Assembly (NCBI GenBank): GCA_900547035.1 | Contig: URFM01000006.1 | Location: forward strand, 42,637 to 106,636 | Length of the DNA stretch: 64,000 bases | Direction: 5' to 3' | From: an uncultured Clostridium sp. | GTDB lineage: Bacteria; Bacillota; Clostridia; Lachnospirales; Lachnospiraceae | Shown: positions 8,236 to 18,410 of the stretch, in pieces | Layout: the number at the start of each line of letters is the position of its first letter | Numbering within the stretch: the stretch's first letter is position 1 | Notes under the pieces: generated by a model | What the model saw: only the letters and a program-made list of their open reading frames with translations | Database searches by the model: none | Told to the model about the DNA's origin: nothing | Translations under genes and position numbers: made by a program

Positions 8236-9033
8236 CTATATTCCTACTTTCCGCGCCGCCCACCCGGCAATAAAATATAAAAGGGCCAGGTGAACCGGGT
8301 AGAAGGCATAGTAAACGTATTTCCATTCCCTGGCGCCTCTTCTACCATTATACAGGACAATGGGCGCATATGCCAGTGCAGAAATACAAAAACAGCTCAG
8401 ACTTTCCAGGGCGGACAGAATCATCCCCCAGAAAAGACGAGCTGTATCATTGTAACGGAACCAGTAGAGAGCCCCGATTAAAAGGATTCCAAGAACATTG
8501 TAGTCGGTGCGAAGAAGCCATGACAAGCCGCAGCCCGCCAAAAGAGCCAGAATCTGCTGGGCCGGATGCACTGACAGTTCCAGAGCGGTCAGCATGAGCA
8601 GACCAATCCAGAGCGTCAGAATCATATTCTGGTAATCCGCGTAAAACCAGGTCCCGTAAATGGCCATGTCAAAAAAAGGCTCTGAAATCAGCGCCAGCGC
8701 CCCCATACGGATGATATAGCGTACCCGATCCCGGGTGTGGATAAAGCCTTCGGTCAAGAGAAAGGCAAAAATCGGAAATGCAAGCCTTCCCGCATACCGC
8801 AGAATCTGAGCCGCAAGCAAAAGCCTCTGGCCCAGTTCCGTTGAAACGGCCGCCAAAAATGCCTCCCGGTCCCGGCCGTGAAGAATTCCTCCCTGAATCA
8901 CCACCGCCCCAATATGGTCCATCAGAAGAAATAATCCACCCAAAGATTTTAATTGATTTCCCGTAAGTCCTCTGCCGCCTCTTCCCCTGCCGCCGTAAAT
9001 CCGCCGGGAAACACTCCGCCTTCTTCCTCTCAT
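8236..9033 (-). CDS. TraX-family integral membrane protein
   Basis: 265 residues from the ATG at 9033 (preceded by AGAGGAA). After a basic N-terminus (RGRRRS, GGRGRGGRG) come about seven to eight hydrophobic segments. The block LKSLGGLFLLMDHIG and the pair RYAGRLAFPIFAFLLTEGF are TraX signatures. TraX acetylates F pilin in conjugation, but chromosomal homologues in Firmicutes have no known substrate and are probable membrane acyltransferases. The gene sits between metG and tatD, apparently heading the tatD-rsmA operon. Confidence 0.8.
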   Translation of the reverse strand: MRGRRRSVSRRIYGGRGRGGRGLTGNQLKSLGGLFLLMDHIGAVVIQGGILHGRDREAFLAAVSTELGQRLLLAAQILRYAGRLAFPIFAFLLTEGFIHTRDRVRYIIRMGALALISEPFFDMAIYGTWFYADYQNMILTLWIGLLMLTALELSVHPAQQILALLAGCGLSWLLRTDYNVLGILLIGALYWFRYNDTARLFWGMILSALESLSCFCISALAYAPIVLYNGRRGAREWKYVYYAFYPVHLALLYFIAGWAARKVGI

Positions 9034-9335
9034 CTCGGATTCCTCTTTTGTAAATTGGTAACCGTATGCAGGACGGTTTCCATCTTCCCGCCATCCTGAA
9101 CTGTTACGTAAATCGTGATAAATGGGTTTTCGTCCCTCTATCATAATCCAAAATGGGGTGAAATGCAATGTTTTCCCCCACTTTGAGGTGATTTTTGCGC
9201 AAATTTTAGAGTTTTTTGGGGAATATATGTTTTAATTCGTCTATCCAGCCGTTTTAGCGCGATTCCCTTTATCAAGGGAGGGATGTGAAATGGTACGGGG
9301 ACGTATTGAAAAAGCAGACTATTAAAACAGAAACT
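9034..9335. other. Intergenic region without a recognisable gene
   Basis: About 300 bp between the TraX start and the metG terminator. I see the TraX ribosome site and AT-rich stretches around 9180-9240 suited to a promoter, but no convincing ORF, tRNA or riboswitch. Confidence 0.5.
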
Positions 9336-9377
9336 GAGAGCCGAAAAATCATCAATAACGATAATTTTTCGGCTCTC
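9336..9377 (-). terminator. metG terminator
   Basis: A perfect 14-bp inverted repeat (GAGAGCCGAAAAAT at 9336-9349 and its complement at 9364-9377) lies just after the metG stop. The following T-run on the minus strand is interrupted (AGTTTCTGTTTT), so termination may be partial. Confidence 0.75.
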
Positions 9378-9411
9378 ACAATATTGTTATATTACTTTTC
9401 TCTGCAGGTAC

Positions 9412-11415
9412 TTAGCAAATCTCCGCTCCGGAAGGCATATCCTTCTCCGGCGTCATCAGAGACAGATTTCCTTCCTCGTCCTCCGCGCACAGGAGCATTC
9501 CCTCTGATACCATCCCTGCCAGCTTGGCCGGTTTTAAGTTGGTAATTACCATAACCTTCTTTCCGACCATCTCCTCCGGTGAATAATGGGACTTGATTCC
9601 GCTGATAATCTGGCGGGTCTGGCTTCCGATTCTCACCTGGGAACACAAAAGCTTCTTGGACTTGGGCACCGCCTGGCAGGCAACGATTTCTCCTACCTGA
9701 AACTGCAGCTTCGCGAAATCGTCGTAGGTCACCTCGTCCTTAGCCGGCAGGTCGATTCCCGGCTTCTCATCCCCCGGGGCCTTCTCATCCTGCGCCCCGG
9801 CCTGTCCGCTTTCTCCGAGAGCCTTCTGCTCCGCCTGGTGCATGGCCTCCACTTTCTCCATCACCTCTTTGATATCCATACGGGCAAAGAGGATTTCCGG
9901 CTTCTCCGTCACCTTTGTTCCGGAAACGTAGCCTCCGAATACGTCCATCTGGTCCAGCCCCCGCTTTTCAGCATTCAGCTGTTTTAAAATCCGCTCGGAC
10001 GTTTCAGGCATAAAGGACTCCAGCAGAGAGGCGCCGATGACGATGGACTCGGTCAGGTTGTAGAGCACCGTCGCAAGGCGGTCCTTCTTGGCCTCGTCCT
10101 TGGCCAGGGTCCAGGGAGCCGTCTCATCGATGTATTTGTTGCTTCTTCTGAAAATGTTGAAAATCTCCGTAATGGCGTCCGCTACCCGCAGCTCCTCCAT
10201 CTTGGAGTCCACCTTCTTCACCGCAGCCAGAACGGTGTTCTTTAAATCCTCGTCCACCGCTTCTGAAACGCCCTTATCCTCCACAATGCCGCCGAAATAC
10301 TTATTGCTCATGGAAATGGTACGGTTTACCAGATTTCCCAGAATGTTGGCCAGGTCGGAGTTCATCCGCTCCACCATCAGCTCCCAGGAAATGACGCCGT
10401 CGTTTTCAAAAGGCATCTCGTGAAGCACAAAGTAGCGCACCGCATCTACGCCGAAGAAGTCCACCAGGGTATCGGCATAAAGCACATTTCCCTTGGACTT
10501 GCTCATCTTGCCGTCCCCCTGAAGAAGCCAGGGATGACCGAACACCTGCTTGGGCAGCGGAAGGTCCAGAGCCATCAGGAAAATGGGCCAGTAGATGGTA
10601 TGGAAGCGGATAATGTCCTTTCCGATTAAATGCAGATCCGCGGGCCAGTATTTTTCAAAGGCCGGAGCGCTTTGTCCTTCGCAGTCGTAGCCCAATCCGG
10701 TAATGTAGTTGGTCAGGGCGTCCAGCCACACATAAGTCACATGCTTAGGATCAAAGGTAACGGGAATTCCCCAGTCAAAAGTAGTTCTGGATACGCACAA
10801 ATCCTGAAGGCCCGGCAACAGGAAATTGTTCATCATCTCATTCTTTCTGGAAACCGGCTGGATGAACTCCGGATGTTCGTTGATATACTCAATCAGCCTG
10901 GGAGCGTATTTGCTCATACGGAAGAAGTAGGCCTCCTCCTTGGCCGGCTTCACCTCCCGGCCGCAGTCGGGGCACTTGCCGTCCACCAGCTGAGACTCGG
11001 TGAAGAAGGACTCGCAGGGCGTGCAGTAAAGTCCTTCGTAATACCCCTTATAGATGTCTCCCTGGTCGTAGAGGCGCTTGAAAATCTTCTGAACCTGGGC
11101 CTCATGGTCCTTGTCCGTGGTGCGGATAAATTTGTCGTAGGAAGTATTCATCAAATCCCAAATCCGCTTAATCTCCGCCGCGGCCTTGTCCACAAACTCC
11201 TGGGGCGTTACGCCAGCAGCCTCGGCCTTCTCCTCGATTTTCTGGCCGTGCTCATCGGTTCCGGTCTGGAAAAATACATCCCTGCCCTGGGCTCTCTTAT
11301 AGCGGGCAATGGCATCCGCCAGCACGATTTCATAGGTGTTTCCAATGTGGGGCTTGCCGGAAGCGTAGGCAATGGCCGTGGTGATATAATATGGCTTTTT
11401 ACAATTCTGACACAT
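9412..11415 (-). CDS. metG: Methionine-tRNA ligase
   Basis: 667 residues. Class-I synthetase with the HIGH-type signature GKPHIGNTY near residue 21, a CxxC...CPDC zinc knuckle near residues 127-148, and DGKMSKSKGNV near residue 300. A charged, Gly/Ala-rich linker (about residues 530-555) leads to a C-terminal OB-fold tRNA-binding domain (QFQVGEIVACQAVPKSKKLL). It charges initiator and elongator tRNA-Met. GAGGGAAG precedes the ATG. I see no T-box or S-box leader in the 180 bp upstream. Confidence 0.97.
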   Translation of the reverse strand: MCQNCKKPYYITTAIAYASGKPHIGNTYEIVLADAIARYKRAQGRDVFFQTGTDEHGQKIEEKAEAAGVTPQEFVDKAAAEIKRIWDLMNTSYDKFIRTTDKDHEAQVQKIFKRLYDQGDIYKGYYEGLYCTPCESFFTESQLVDGKCPDCGREVKPAKEEAYFFRMSKYAPRLIEYINEHPEFIQPVSRKNEMMNNFLLPGLQDLCVSRTTFDWGIPVTFDPKHVTYVWLDALTNYITGLGYDCEGQSAPAFEKYWPADLHLIGKDIIRFHTIYWPIFLMALDLPLPKQVFGHPWLLQGDGKMSKSKGNVLYADTLVDFFGVDAVRYFVLHEMPFENDGVISWELMVERMNSDLANILGNLVNRTISMSNKYFGGIVEDKGVSEAVDEDLKNTVLAAVKKVDSKMEELRVADAITEIFNIFRRSNKYIDETAPWTLAKDEAKKDRLATVLYNLTESIVIGASLLESFMPETSERILKQLNAEKRGLDQMDVFGGYVSGTKVTEKPEILFARMDIKEVMEKVEAMHQAEQKALGESGQAGAQDEKAPGDEKPGIDLPAKDEVTYDDFAKLQFQVGEIVACQAVPKSKKLLCSQVRIGSQTRQIISGIKSHYSPEEMVGKKVMVITNLKPAKLAGMVSEGMLLCAEDEEGNLSLMTPEKDMPSGAEIC

Positions 11416-11596
11416 GTTTTTCTTCCCTCATTTTCCGGGCCTCCGCCTGTCAAAAACAAATTTAACAAAGGGATTCGGCCCTGATTCACATAATTGATTT
11501 AAGTATAAGCGTTTCCAGAATATTCGTCAAGAGAATGGGGGAAGAATGGAAATTTGTCATCTAAAGCGTATCGCATTCTCTCCTAATTTACATCTT

Positions 11597-12523
11597 TTAT
11601 GACTGCACCTTCTTCGCAATCCGTTCCAGCTGCTTTTTCCAGAACTTCCCGTTAAACATCTTATCCATTTTTAAAATCTGCATCGCCTCATTGTCCAGGA
11701 TATATCCATACTCATCCAGCATGGCTGCCGTCTGCGGGGTCAGACTGCTTTGAAGCTTTTTAGTCGCGAACACTCCCACATTCAGGTCGGCATCCGAGAT
11801 TCTTTCCAATGCAAAATCCGGATCCATCTTGCCGTTGACCGTCCGCTCCTTCTTAATTGTCTTCTTTAATTCCTTCAGCTCCCCCACGGGGTAGGTCAGA
11901 TTGGGGCATTTCTGTTCGAAAACGATTTTGAGAGCCTCGCGTCCCTTCTTACTTTTCATAAAGTCAAAGAATCCCAGTTTTGCCTCATACATCATTGGGA
12001 AAACCGGCACATAAGGATCATTGGTAAACAGGGCGCAGAGAATCTGCTCATGGCTGAGAGAATCTGTGCGGAAATCCGTTGCCAGAGCAACCGCAAATAC
12101 GTCCTCCGCGGCCACCGCCATTTTTTCAAAGCCGGTAGGAATAAAAAGATCATCCCCATAGGCAGCTCCCACCGTGGACGTAATCATTGAATGTGCCAGG
12201 CGGCACAATATATCCTCACATTCATCATCCGACAGGCTTTTGTAGTGATCGCTGGCCTGAGCCAGTTCCTGTCTTGTAATCCCGTTTTCCACTCTATGAT
12301 TCTCTAAGATCTCCGTCCTGTGAGCAATATACTCTTTTTGCTCCTCATAATTTAGCTTTCCTAGCCCAACTGCTTTGCGGTATTCCAGATATCCCTGCAC
12401 ATCAGCCTGAACTGCGTCCTCCTCAGCCAGACATTCCGGGCATAAATCGATCAGTCCCAAACGGGTCTGAAATTCTTTTCCGCATCTTGAACAAATTGCC
12501 GTTTTTTTAGAAAATAGTCCCAT
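11597..12523 (-). CDS. Protein of unknown function with N-terminal zinc ribbon
   Basis: 308 residues from the ATG at 12523, preceded by AGGAGGAACAAACG. The N-terminus carries a zinc ribbon (CSRCGKEFQ...CPEC, residues about 10-32). The remainder is mixed alpha/beta with no signal peptide or membrane segment and no motif I recognise. Similar soluble zinc-ribbon proteins occur widely in gut Clostridia without assigned function. It stands alone, divergent from the DUF885 gene. Confidence 0.6.
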   Translation of the reverse strand: MGLFSKKTAICSRCGKEFQTRLGLIDLCPECLAEEDAVQADVQGYLEYRKAVGLGKLNYEEQKEYIAHRTEILENHRVENGITRQELAQASDHYKSLSDDECEDILCRLAHSMITSTVGAAYGDDLFIPTGFEKMAVAAEDVFAVALATDFRTDSLSHEQILCALFTNDPYVPVFPMMYEAKLGFFDFMKSKKGREALKIVFEQKCPNLTYPVGELKELKKTIKKERTVNGKMDPDFALERISDADLNVGVFATKKLQSSLTPQTAAMLDEYGYILDNEAMQILKMDKMFNGKFWKKQLERIAKKVQS

Positions 12524-12688
12524 CGTTTGTTCCTCCTGTTCCAACAAGCATTTTAAATCCATGCTTTGATTATACTCTAAAATACGAGTATGATCAACAG
12601 AATCCACATCCCGCCTTACCTTTCGTCTGGCCTCCCAAAACGCTTATGGGAATATCCCTCCATTCTCTTCCATATACTTTAATAACAT

Positions 12689-12718
12689 CCGGGCAGGACC
12701 CATCTGCCCGGGTTTTTT
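12689..12718 (+). terminator. Terminator-like hairpin in front of the DUF885 gene
   Basis: CCGGGCAG and its exact complement are separated by 7 bases and followed by six T, a textbook intrinsic terminator on the plus strand. No plus-strand gene ends nearby (the previous one stops at 4016), and the next ribosome site is only about 8 bases downstream. It therefore lies in the leader of the DUF885 gene and may act as an attenuator or end a short RNA. Confidence 0.75.
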
Positions 12719-12741
12719 AATCCCAAGGAGGCCCTTGTTTT

Positions 12742-14616
12742 ATGAAACATCTTCCCGCACCATTTCGTCTGTTCATCCCCCTTGGCCTTGCCCTGGCCGT
12801 AGCCGCCGGCTGCTTTGCCGCCGGTTGCCTGGCCGACGGGCAACTCCAAAGCGGGGAAGAAATCCAGGGACCGGATTCTGTCCTTTATGGCACCTACTCC
12901 CCCGGTCCCAGCAATCAGCAAAACCCCGCCGTTTTAAAGCAGCAGGAAGAATTTGACCAGCTGACGGAGGAGCTGTTCCTCACAGAGGTTTCCGGAAATA
13001 CCATCACCCTCCACTATACCCTGGCGGACCCGGAGTCCCTTGGCATTTCCCGGCCTGCTCCCTCCCTTGGAAGCGTTTCCCTCGGCCAAAGTCAATCTGC
13101 TCTCAGAGAAATGCTGAATCTGAAGCAAGAATTGTCGGGAATGGACCCGGACAGCCTGCTCCCGGACCAGCTCCTCACCTGGAAAATCCTGAATTCCTAT
13201 TTAAATACCCAGCTGTCGGCCAATGGTCTGGAGCTCTACGACCAGCCTCTCTCCTCCTCCATCGGCATCCAGGCCCAGCTGCCGATTCTGCTGTGCGAGT
13301 ATTCCTTTTACAACCGTCAGGATGTAGAGGATTATCTGGGACTTTTGGCGGATATGGACCGGTATTTCGGGGAACTCCTGGCCTTCGAGCAGCAGAAAAG
13401 CGCCGCCGGCCTTGGACTCTGCGACGCTTCCATCGACCGCATCGGCGCTTCCTGTCAGGCTTATCTGGCGGAGGGAGGACTAAACTTTTTGACGGATTCC
13501 TTCCGGACCAGGCTGGATGAGCTTTCTGATTTGACCGACGAGAAAAAACAGGACTACATGGTCCGGCACCAGGAGGCCATAAAGCAGTATTTCATCCCCG
13601 CCTATAAAGATTTATATGAGGGTCTTATGCAGTTAAAGGGCTCCGGCGGCAATGACAAGGGCCTTTATTATCTTCCCCAGGGCCGCCAGTATTATGAATA
13701 CCTGGTAAAATCCAGAACCCACACCTCCTACGGTACGGTGGAGGAACTGCGGGATGCCATCGCCCTTCGGATGACTCAGGATTTAACCGCCATGGAGGAG
13801 ATTTTGACCAAAGACCCGGACCTGGCCCAGGAGGCCTCCTCCTACGCCTTTTCCCTCACCGAGCCGGAAGCAATCCTGGAGGATTTAAAACAGCAGTGTG
13901 CTGCGGACTTTCCTCAGATTCCCCAGTGCAGCTACACGGTCAAAGAAGTGCCCCAGGCCCTGGAAGCTTCCTTAAGCCCGGCCTTCTACCTGACCGTTCC
14001 CTTGGACCGGCCTCAGGATAATTCCATCTACATCAACCCGGGCAGCACCAGCAGCAGCCGGAACCTTTACACCACCATGGCCCATGAGGGATGGCCGGGA
14101 CATATGTACCAGACCCAGTATTTCAATCAGACGGGGGCCTGCAATTTAAGAAAGCTTTTAAGTTTCTCCAGCTACACCGAAGGGTGGGCCACCTATGTGG
14201 AATACTACGCCTACCGCCTGGACAACGGCCTGGCCCCGGGACTGGGGGAACTGCTGGCCCACAACAGCTCCTTTACCCTGGCTCTCTACGCCCTTCTGGA
14301 TATCAATATCCATTATGAAGGCTGGGATTTGGAGCAGATGGGCTCCTTCCTGAACCAGTTTTTTTCCATCAGCGATGAGGAGGTGATTTCCACCATCTAC
14401 TACGATATCGCGGAAAATCCGGCCAATTATCTGGAATACTACACCGGCTACCTGGAAATCTCCAACATGGAAAAAGAGGCAAGAGAATCCCTGAAGGATT
14501 CCTACTCGCCTCTGAGCTTTCATACCTTTCTTCTGGATATGGGGCCGGCACCCTTTGATGTAATTTGGGAGGAGTTTGAGGGGTGGGTGGCCAGTGAAAT
14601 AGCCCTCGGAATGTGA
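12742..14616 (+). CDS. DUF885 family putative metallopeptidase, lipoprotein
   Basis: 624 residues. The N-terminus is a signal sequence with Cys residues at positions 24 and 29 (VAAGCFAAGCLADG), so export and lipid anchoring are likely. The conserved DUF885 motif H448-E449-x-x-P-G-H454 (AHEGWPGHMYQ) and a downstream EGWATYVEYYA block give a probable zinc site like that of M32/M2-related peptidases. Known relatives are poorly characterised; a role in degrading peptides at the cell surface is an inference. AAGGAGG precedes the ATG. The gene is convergent with the flavoprotein gene, 18 bp apart. Confidence 0.85.
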   Translation: MKHLPAPFRLFIPLGLALAVAAGCFAAGCLADGQLQSGEEIQGPDSVLYGTYSPGPSNQQNPAVLKQQEEFDQLTEELFLTEVSGNTITLHYTLADPESLGISRPAPSLGSVSLGQSQSALREMLNLKQELSGMDPDSLLPDQLLTWKILNSYLNTQLSANGLELYDQPLSSSIGIQAQLPILLCEYSFYNRQDVEDYLGLLADMDRYFGELLAFEQQKSAAGLGLCDASIDRIGASCQAYLAEGGLNFLTDSFRTRLDELSDLTDEKKQDYMVRHQEAIKQYFIPAYKDLYEGLMQLKGSGGNDKGLYYLPQGRQYYEYLVKSRTHTSYGTVEELRDAIALRMTQDLTAMEEILTKDPDLAQEASSYAFSLTEPEAILEDLKQQCAADFPQIPQCSYTVKEVPQALEASLSPAFYLTVPLDRPQDNSIYINPGSTSSSRNLYTTMAHEGWPGHMYQTQYFNQTGACNLRKLLSFSSYTEGWATYVEYYAYRLDNGLAPGLGELLAHNSSFTLALYALLDINIHYEGWDLEQMGSFLNQFFSISDEEVISTIYYDIAENPANYLEYYTGYLEISNMEKEARESLKDSYSPLSFHTFLLDMGPAPFDVIWEEFEGWVASEIALGM

Positions 14617-14634
14617 TTGGCTTCTGAAACCGGC

Positions 14635-16647
14635 TCAAAAGACATTTCCGTTTTCCCGGTATCCCCTCCACACATTTTCAAAGAAATCATCGTCCTGCGG
14701 GATTGGGCGGGGCTGTCTCCAGAAGGCGACGGCCTTTTCCCCTTCCAGAACGATTTCCTGTATGGGCGTTTCCCCCATTTCTTCCCTTTCACAGGTAAAT
14801 TCCCGGAACATGTCAAAGGTAATCTCTGACTCCGGCTTTTCCGTATACAAGGCGCTTCCCCTGCTTTTTCCGCCCTGGTCCATATAGTCCAGCATCGCCT
14901 GAAGATAAACCTTCTGACTGATGAGCACATCCCTGAGCCGGAACAAAATCCACAGTTCGCCTGGATTCTTTACAAAAACTGTCGTCTCTAAACGCACCCG
15001 GTCCGTTTCATTCTCCTCCAAGGCTTCTTTTAAAAGGGCTCTGCTCCGAATGGGACCTCCGCAGCGGCTCATCCGTTTCGATGCCTCCTTCCACAAGTCC
15101 CTGGCGTGGATTGGTCTGCCTTCAACGCAGTTTTTCCCCCGATTCTTCTCACAGTCTTCACCCCAGTTTTTGAAACCTCTCTCCACGGCTTTTTTTACCA
15201 GCTCTCCGGCCTCCTCTATCGCTTCTTTTGCCAACACCTCAAATGTCTCATGGGAGCAGATTGTCTCCTTTCCCCGGGCCGCAATGTACTGAGCCGCCCG
15301 CAGGGAACCCACCTGTCCTGCATTTAAGGCGCTGCCTCCCGGGCGGTAAACTCCATGGGTCCCGCTGACCTCCCCTGCGGCGAAAAATCCCTTCAGGTTG
15401 GTCTGCCACCAGGCATCCGTAGACAATCCTCCGTTGTTGTGCTGAGCACATAGCGCTATCTCCAGGGGCTCCTTCTCCAGGTCTACGCCTCTACTCTTGT
15501 AGAATTCCACCGCCATGGGATTCATATGACGCAGGCGGTCAATCGGCGTTCCAAAGCAGGCTCCTGCCTGGCTTAAATAGGAGAAGGCCTCCGGAATCAG
15601 ACGGTCAAAAGCAATATCTTTTTTCAGAGGATTTTTGCGATAATCCAGGAAAATTCTGCGCCCGCGGTTCTGTTCCAGATAGACGCAGACGTCAATGAGA
15701 GAGCTTCCCCCTTTCAGCTTTCTAACGTCAAATGGCCACTGGTAGCCCTTTAAGAATACCAGGCTTAGCATCTCATAAGGGTCTTTCAGGTAATCCGCCA
15801 AAAACTCCTTCTCGTCCTTCCCCTCTTCATCCGTGGAAATGAACCTGGGCAGAACCTGCATATAAGTACCGGATACGTTCCATCTGGGTTTTAAGGAAGA
15901 TAGGCCAAACTGCCACTCCGTCAGGTTTTTTCCCTTCACTCCCGCCTCAAAAGCCAGACCGCTGGCTCCATAGTGTCCATGAGGATACACACTGTCGTGG
16001 TACATTCCCGCCGGACCGCCCACCGCATAGATTACATGGCTGCACTCAAACAGGACAAAGGGCGTTTCCTCCTCTCCCCCCTCAAAAGACAAATCCAAAC
16101 ATAGCAGACCATATACCTGTTTCTGGTCAGAGAGAATGCGGATTACCTGCATCTTGTCAAAAATGGGGATTCCTTTTTCCTCCACCGACCGCTCCAGGCA
16201 TTCCGTCATCAGCTTGGAGGTGTAAGGGCCTGTGCTGGTCGCCCGTCTGCGGGGGTCGTGGTCCGTTTTGTATCCTACGTACTCTCCCCAGCGGTTTCTG
16301 GGAAATGGCACCCCCAGGTTCACCAGCTTTAAGAAACAGGGAGCGGACAGGGCCGCTTCGCACAACGCCTGATCCCCGTCCACGCACTGCCCTTCATACA
16401 GCGTTTTCGCCATCTCCATCACGCTGTCCGGCTCTCCTCCCGCCAGGGTCAGCTTGTAGTAGGTCTGTTTGTCGGAACCGGTATTGCGGGAGGTTCCGGC
16501 ATTTTTGTGGTCTGTGACAATGGCAATATCCCTCTGCCCCAGGGACCATAGCTCATCCGCGGCATTGTAGCCGGCGGCGCCGGTGCCGATGATGAGGGTG
16601 GTGAAGCGGCGGCAGGAAAATTCTTTTTTTAATTTCTGATCATCCAT
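14635..16647 (-). CDS. FAD-binding protein of the fumarate reductase / L-aspartate oxidase flavoprotein superfamily
   Basis: 670 residues. The Rossmann FAD loop GTGAAGYNAA lies at residues 21-30, and further blocks include YAVGGPAG and the C-terminal FAD block FFAAGEVSGTHGVYRPGGSALNAGQVGS. Its architecture resembles succinate/fumarate or adenylylsulfate reductase flavoprotein subunits, but no iron-sulfur or membrane subunit is adjacent. No signal peptide is evident, so it is probably cytoplasmic. The substrate is unknown. GGAGAATTTAGA precedes the ATG. Confidence 0.8.
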   Translation of the reverse strand: MDDQKLKKEFSCRRFTTLIIGTGAAGYNAADELWSLGQRDIAIVTDHKNAGTSRNTGSDKQTYYKLTLAGGEPDSVMEMAKTLYEGQCVDGDQALCEAALSAPCFLKLVNLGVPFPRNRWGEYVGYKTDHDPRRRATSTGPYTSKLMTECLERSVEEKGIPIFDKMQVIRILSDQKQVYGLLCLDLSFEGGEEETPFVLFECSHVIYAVGGPAGMYHDSVYPHGHYGASGLAFEAGVKGKNLTEWQFGLSSLKPRWNVSGTYMQVLPRFISTDEEGKDEKEFLADYLKDPYEMLSLVFLKGYQWPFDVRKLKGGSSLIDVCVYLEQNRGRRIFLDYRKNPLKKDIAFDRLIPEAFSYLSQAGACFGTPIDRLRHMNPMAVEFYKSRGVDLEKEPLEIALCAQHNNGGLSTDAWWQTNLKGFFAAGEVSGTHGVYRPGGSALNAGQVGSLRAAQYIAARGKETICSHETFEVLAKEAIEEAGELVKKAVERGFKNWGEDCEKNRGKNCVEGRPIHARDLWKEASKRMSRCGGPIRSRALLKEALEENETDRVRLETTVFVKNPGELWILFRLRDVLISQKVYLQAMLDYMDQGGKSRGSALYTEKPESEITFDMFREFTCEREEMGETPIQEIVLEGEKAVAFWRQPRPIPQDDDFFENVWRGYRENGNVF

Positions 16648-16686
16648 TCTAAATTCTCCATTTTACACAAACTTTAAATAAGTTAA

Positions 16687-16725
16687 ATGCCGTATGGCTT
16701 TTTAATGATAGAAACCACACGGCAT
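16687..16725 (-). terminator. Probable terminator of the TRAP-dehydratase operon
   Basis: ATGCCGTATGG pairs with CCACACGGCAT (one G-T pair) across an AT-rich loop, directly after the stop of the IlvD-like gene. The T-run on the minus strand is weak. Confidence 0.55.
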
Positions 16726-16739
16726 ACTGTAATTTTTCC

Positions 16740-18395
16740 TTATTTCCAAAACATACAAGCCCCTCTGTGAGCCGATGTACAGGTTTTCCTATAAAGATCT
16801 AACCATCCCGAAGCAGGTTTTTGGACTAAACTCCATTTCTTTCTTCTTTCCTGAAATTCTTCTTCCGTCACTTCCGCATAAAGAGTTCGGTTCTCGATAT
16901 CGATTCGAATCATATCCCCATCCTGAATCAACGCAATCGGCCCGCCTTCATAAGCTTCCGGACTTACATGTCCAATCGCTAAGCCGCCGGTCGCTCCGGA
17001 GAAACGCCCATCTGAAACCAGAGCAACTTTTGTTCCCATCCCCTTTCCAAGTACAGCCGCCATAAAAGTTTCCATATGCGGCATTCCCGGACTGCCTTTT
17101 GGACCCTCATAACGGATTACAACCACATCGCCTGGCTGAATTTCATCTCGAATCATTGCCTGCCAGGCCTCATCCTGAGAGTCATAGCAGCGTGCCGGAC
17201 CAGCGAATGTCCAAGCTTCCGGTTCCACTGCACTGAATTTCACAATAGCACTGTCCGTTCCAATATTTCCATGCAGAACCGCCAAGCCCCCATGTTCGTG
17301 AATCGGAACTGTTACACTGTGAATCACATCTGTGTTTCTGTTTTCTCCCTTTTCTGCCTTCTCTTTTATGGAGCCGAACATTCCTTCAACCTCTCCGTGT
17401 ATCTTCTCCGCCTTCAGAAGTTCTTTCACAACAGCACAGATTCCTCCCGCCTGCTCGAATTCTTCCATTGTGTAGGAAGGGTGATTGGGATAAATCGCAC
17501 TAATTACCGGAACTTCTCGGCTGATTTGATCAAATTTCTCCGGCAAAATATCAATTCCGATCTGATTAGCAATGGCCGGAATATGAAGAAGACTGTTGGT
17601 CGATCCTCCTGTCGCCATCATGTAGCTCACTACATTTTCAAAACTCTTTTCTGTAATAAATTTACTCGGGCGTTTTTCCTCTTTCACTGCCTGTGCAATC
17701 GCAGCTCCTGCTTGACGGGCCATACCGTGCCATTCTTTGCTCTGGCTTCTAACACTGGCGTTTCCGTGCGGCGACAGTCCCAAAAGCTCTGCCATGGCAC
17801 ACATAGTATTGGCAGTCCCCATAAAAGGACAGGCTCCGGGAGTGGGACATGCATTTTTAACTACCTCTTTATATTCCTCCCTGCTCATCTCCCCGGAAGC
17901 ATATGCGGCATAGGCCTGCTTGGTATGGGTCAGCGTAAGCATCCGACCGTCCAATTTTCCCGCAGCCATATATCCACCAGTAAGCATAACAGCCGGAATA
18001 TCCACCCTCAAAGCCCCCATCACCATACCGGGAACCACTTTATCGCAGGTAGCAAGAAGTACCATCCCTTCCAACATATTCAGCTCTGCAACCGTTTCTA
18101 CCTCTGCCGACACCAAATCCCTGGCCGGAAGTGTATACCGGTCTCCAGGCGTGTTAGAGCAAATCCCATCGCAGATTCCTGATACCGGAAGCTCCAGCCC
18201 CAGACATCCTGCCCGATAAATTTCCTCCTTAATTTCCTCAATCACATCTTTAAACGGATAATGTCCTGGATTCATCTCATTCCAGGCATTAATAATTCCA
18301 ATAATCGGACGCTGCGCATCCTCAGGAGAAACCCCCATTGCATACAGAAGCGCATTTCTATGATCCAACGCTTCTTCATTCCAAGCCCTAATCAT
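16740..18395 (-). CDS. IlvD/Edd family dehydratase (sugar-acid dehydratase likely)
   Basis: 551 residues, IlvD/Edd superfamily. Iron-sulfur/Mg motifs are visible: [11 protein letters not shown] near residue 113, [18 protein letters not shown] near residue 181, and [11 protein letters not shown] near residue 457. It could be a dihydroxy-acid dehydratase (IlvD), but there are no other branched-chain biosynthesis genes. It sits 15 bp after dctM in a TRAP operon, next to a GntR/LacI regulator, so an aldonate dehydratase giving a 2-keto-3-deoxy acid is more likely. The product could feed the kinase and aldolase of the dgo block at 25.3-28.9 kb. Confidence 0.85.
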   Translation of the reverse strand: MIRAWNEEALDHRNALLYAMGVSPEDAQRPIIGIINAWNEMNPGHYPFKDVIEEIKEEIYRAGCLGLELPVSGICDGICSNTPGDRYTLPARDLVSAEVETVAELNMLEGMVLLATCDKVVPGMVMGALRVDIPAVMLTGGYMAAGKLDGRMLTLTHTKQAYAAYASGEMSREEYKEVVKNACPTPGACPFMGTANTMCAMAELLGLSPHGNASVRSQSKEWHGMARQAGAAIAQAVKEEKRPSKFITEKSFENVVSYMMATGGSTNSLLHIPAIANQIGIDILPEKFDQISREVPVISAIYPNHPSYTMEEFEQAGGICAVVKELLKAEKIHGEVEGMFGSIKEKAEKGENRNTDVIHSVTVPIHEHGGLAVLHGNIGTDSAIVKFSAVEPEAWTFAGPARCYDSQDEAWQAMIRDEIQPGDVVVIRYEGPKGSPGMPHMETFMAAVLGKGMGTKVALVSDGRFSGATGGLAIGHVSPEAYEGGPIALIQDGDMIRIDIENRTLYAEVTEEEFQERRKKWSLVQKPASGWLDLYRKTCTSAHRGACMFWK

Positions 18396-18410
18396 GTCAT
18401 TTATCCTTTC

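Noticed and set aside
11416..11590. T-box or SAM riboswitch before metG
   Set aside because: The upstream gap lacks the T-box core sequence, a terminator hairpin and any SAM-box pattern.
17076..18182. 368-codon plus-strand ORF opposite the IlvD-like gene
   Set aside because: Antisense shadow with Cys/His/Ser-rich composition and no domain.
16740..18395. Branched-chain amino-acid biosynthetic ilvD
   Set aside because: The motifs alone allow it, but the TRAP operon and regulators, with no other ilv genes nearby, favour a sugar-acid dehydratase.
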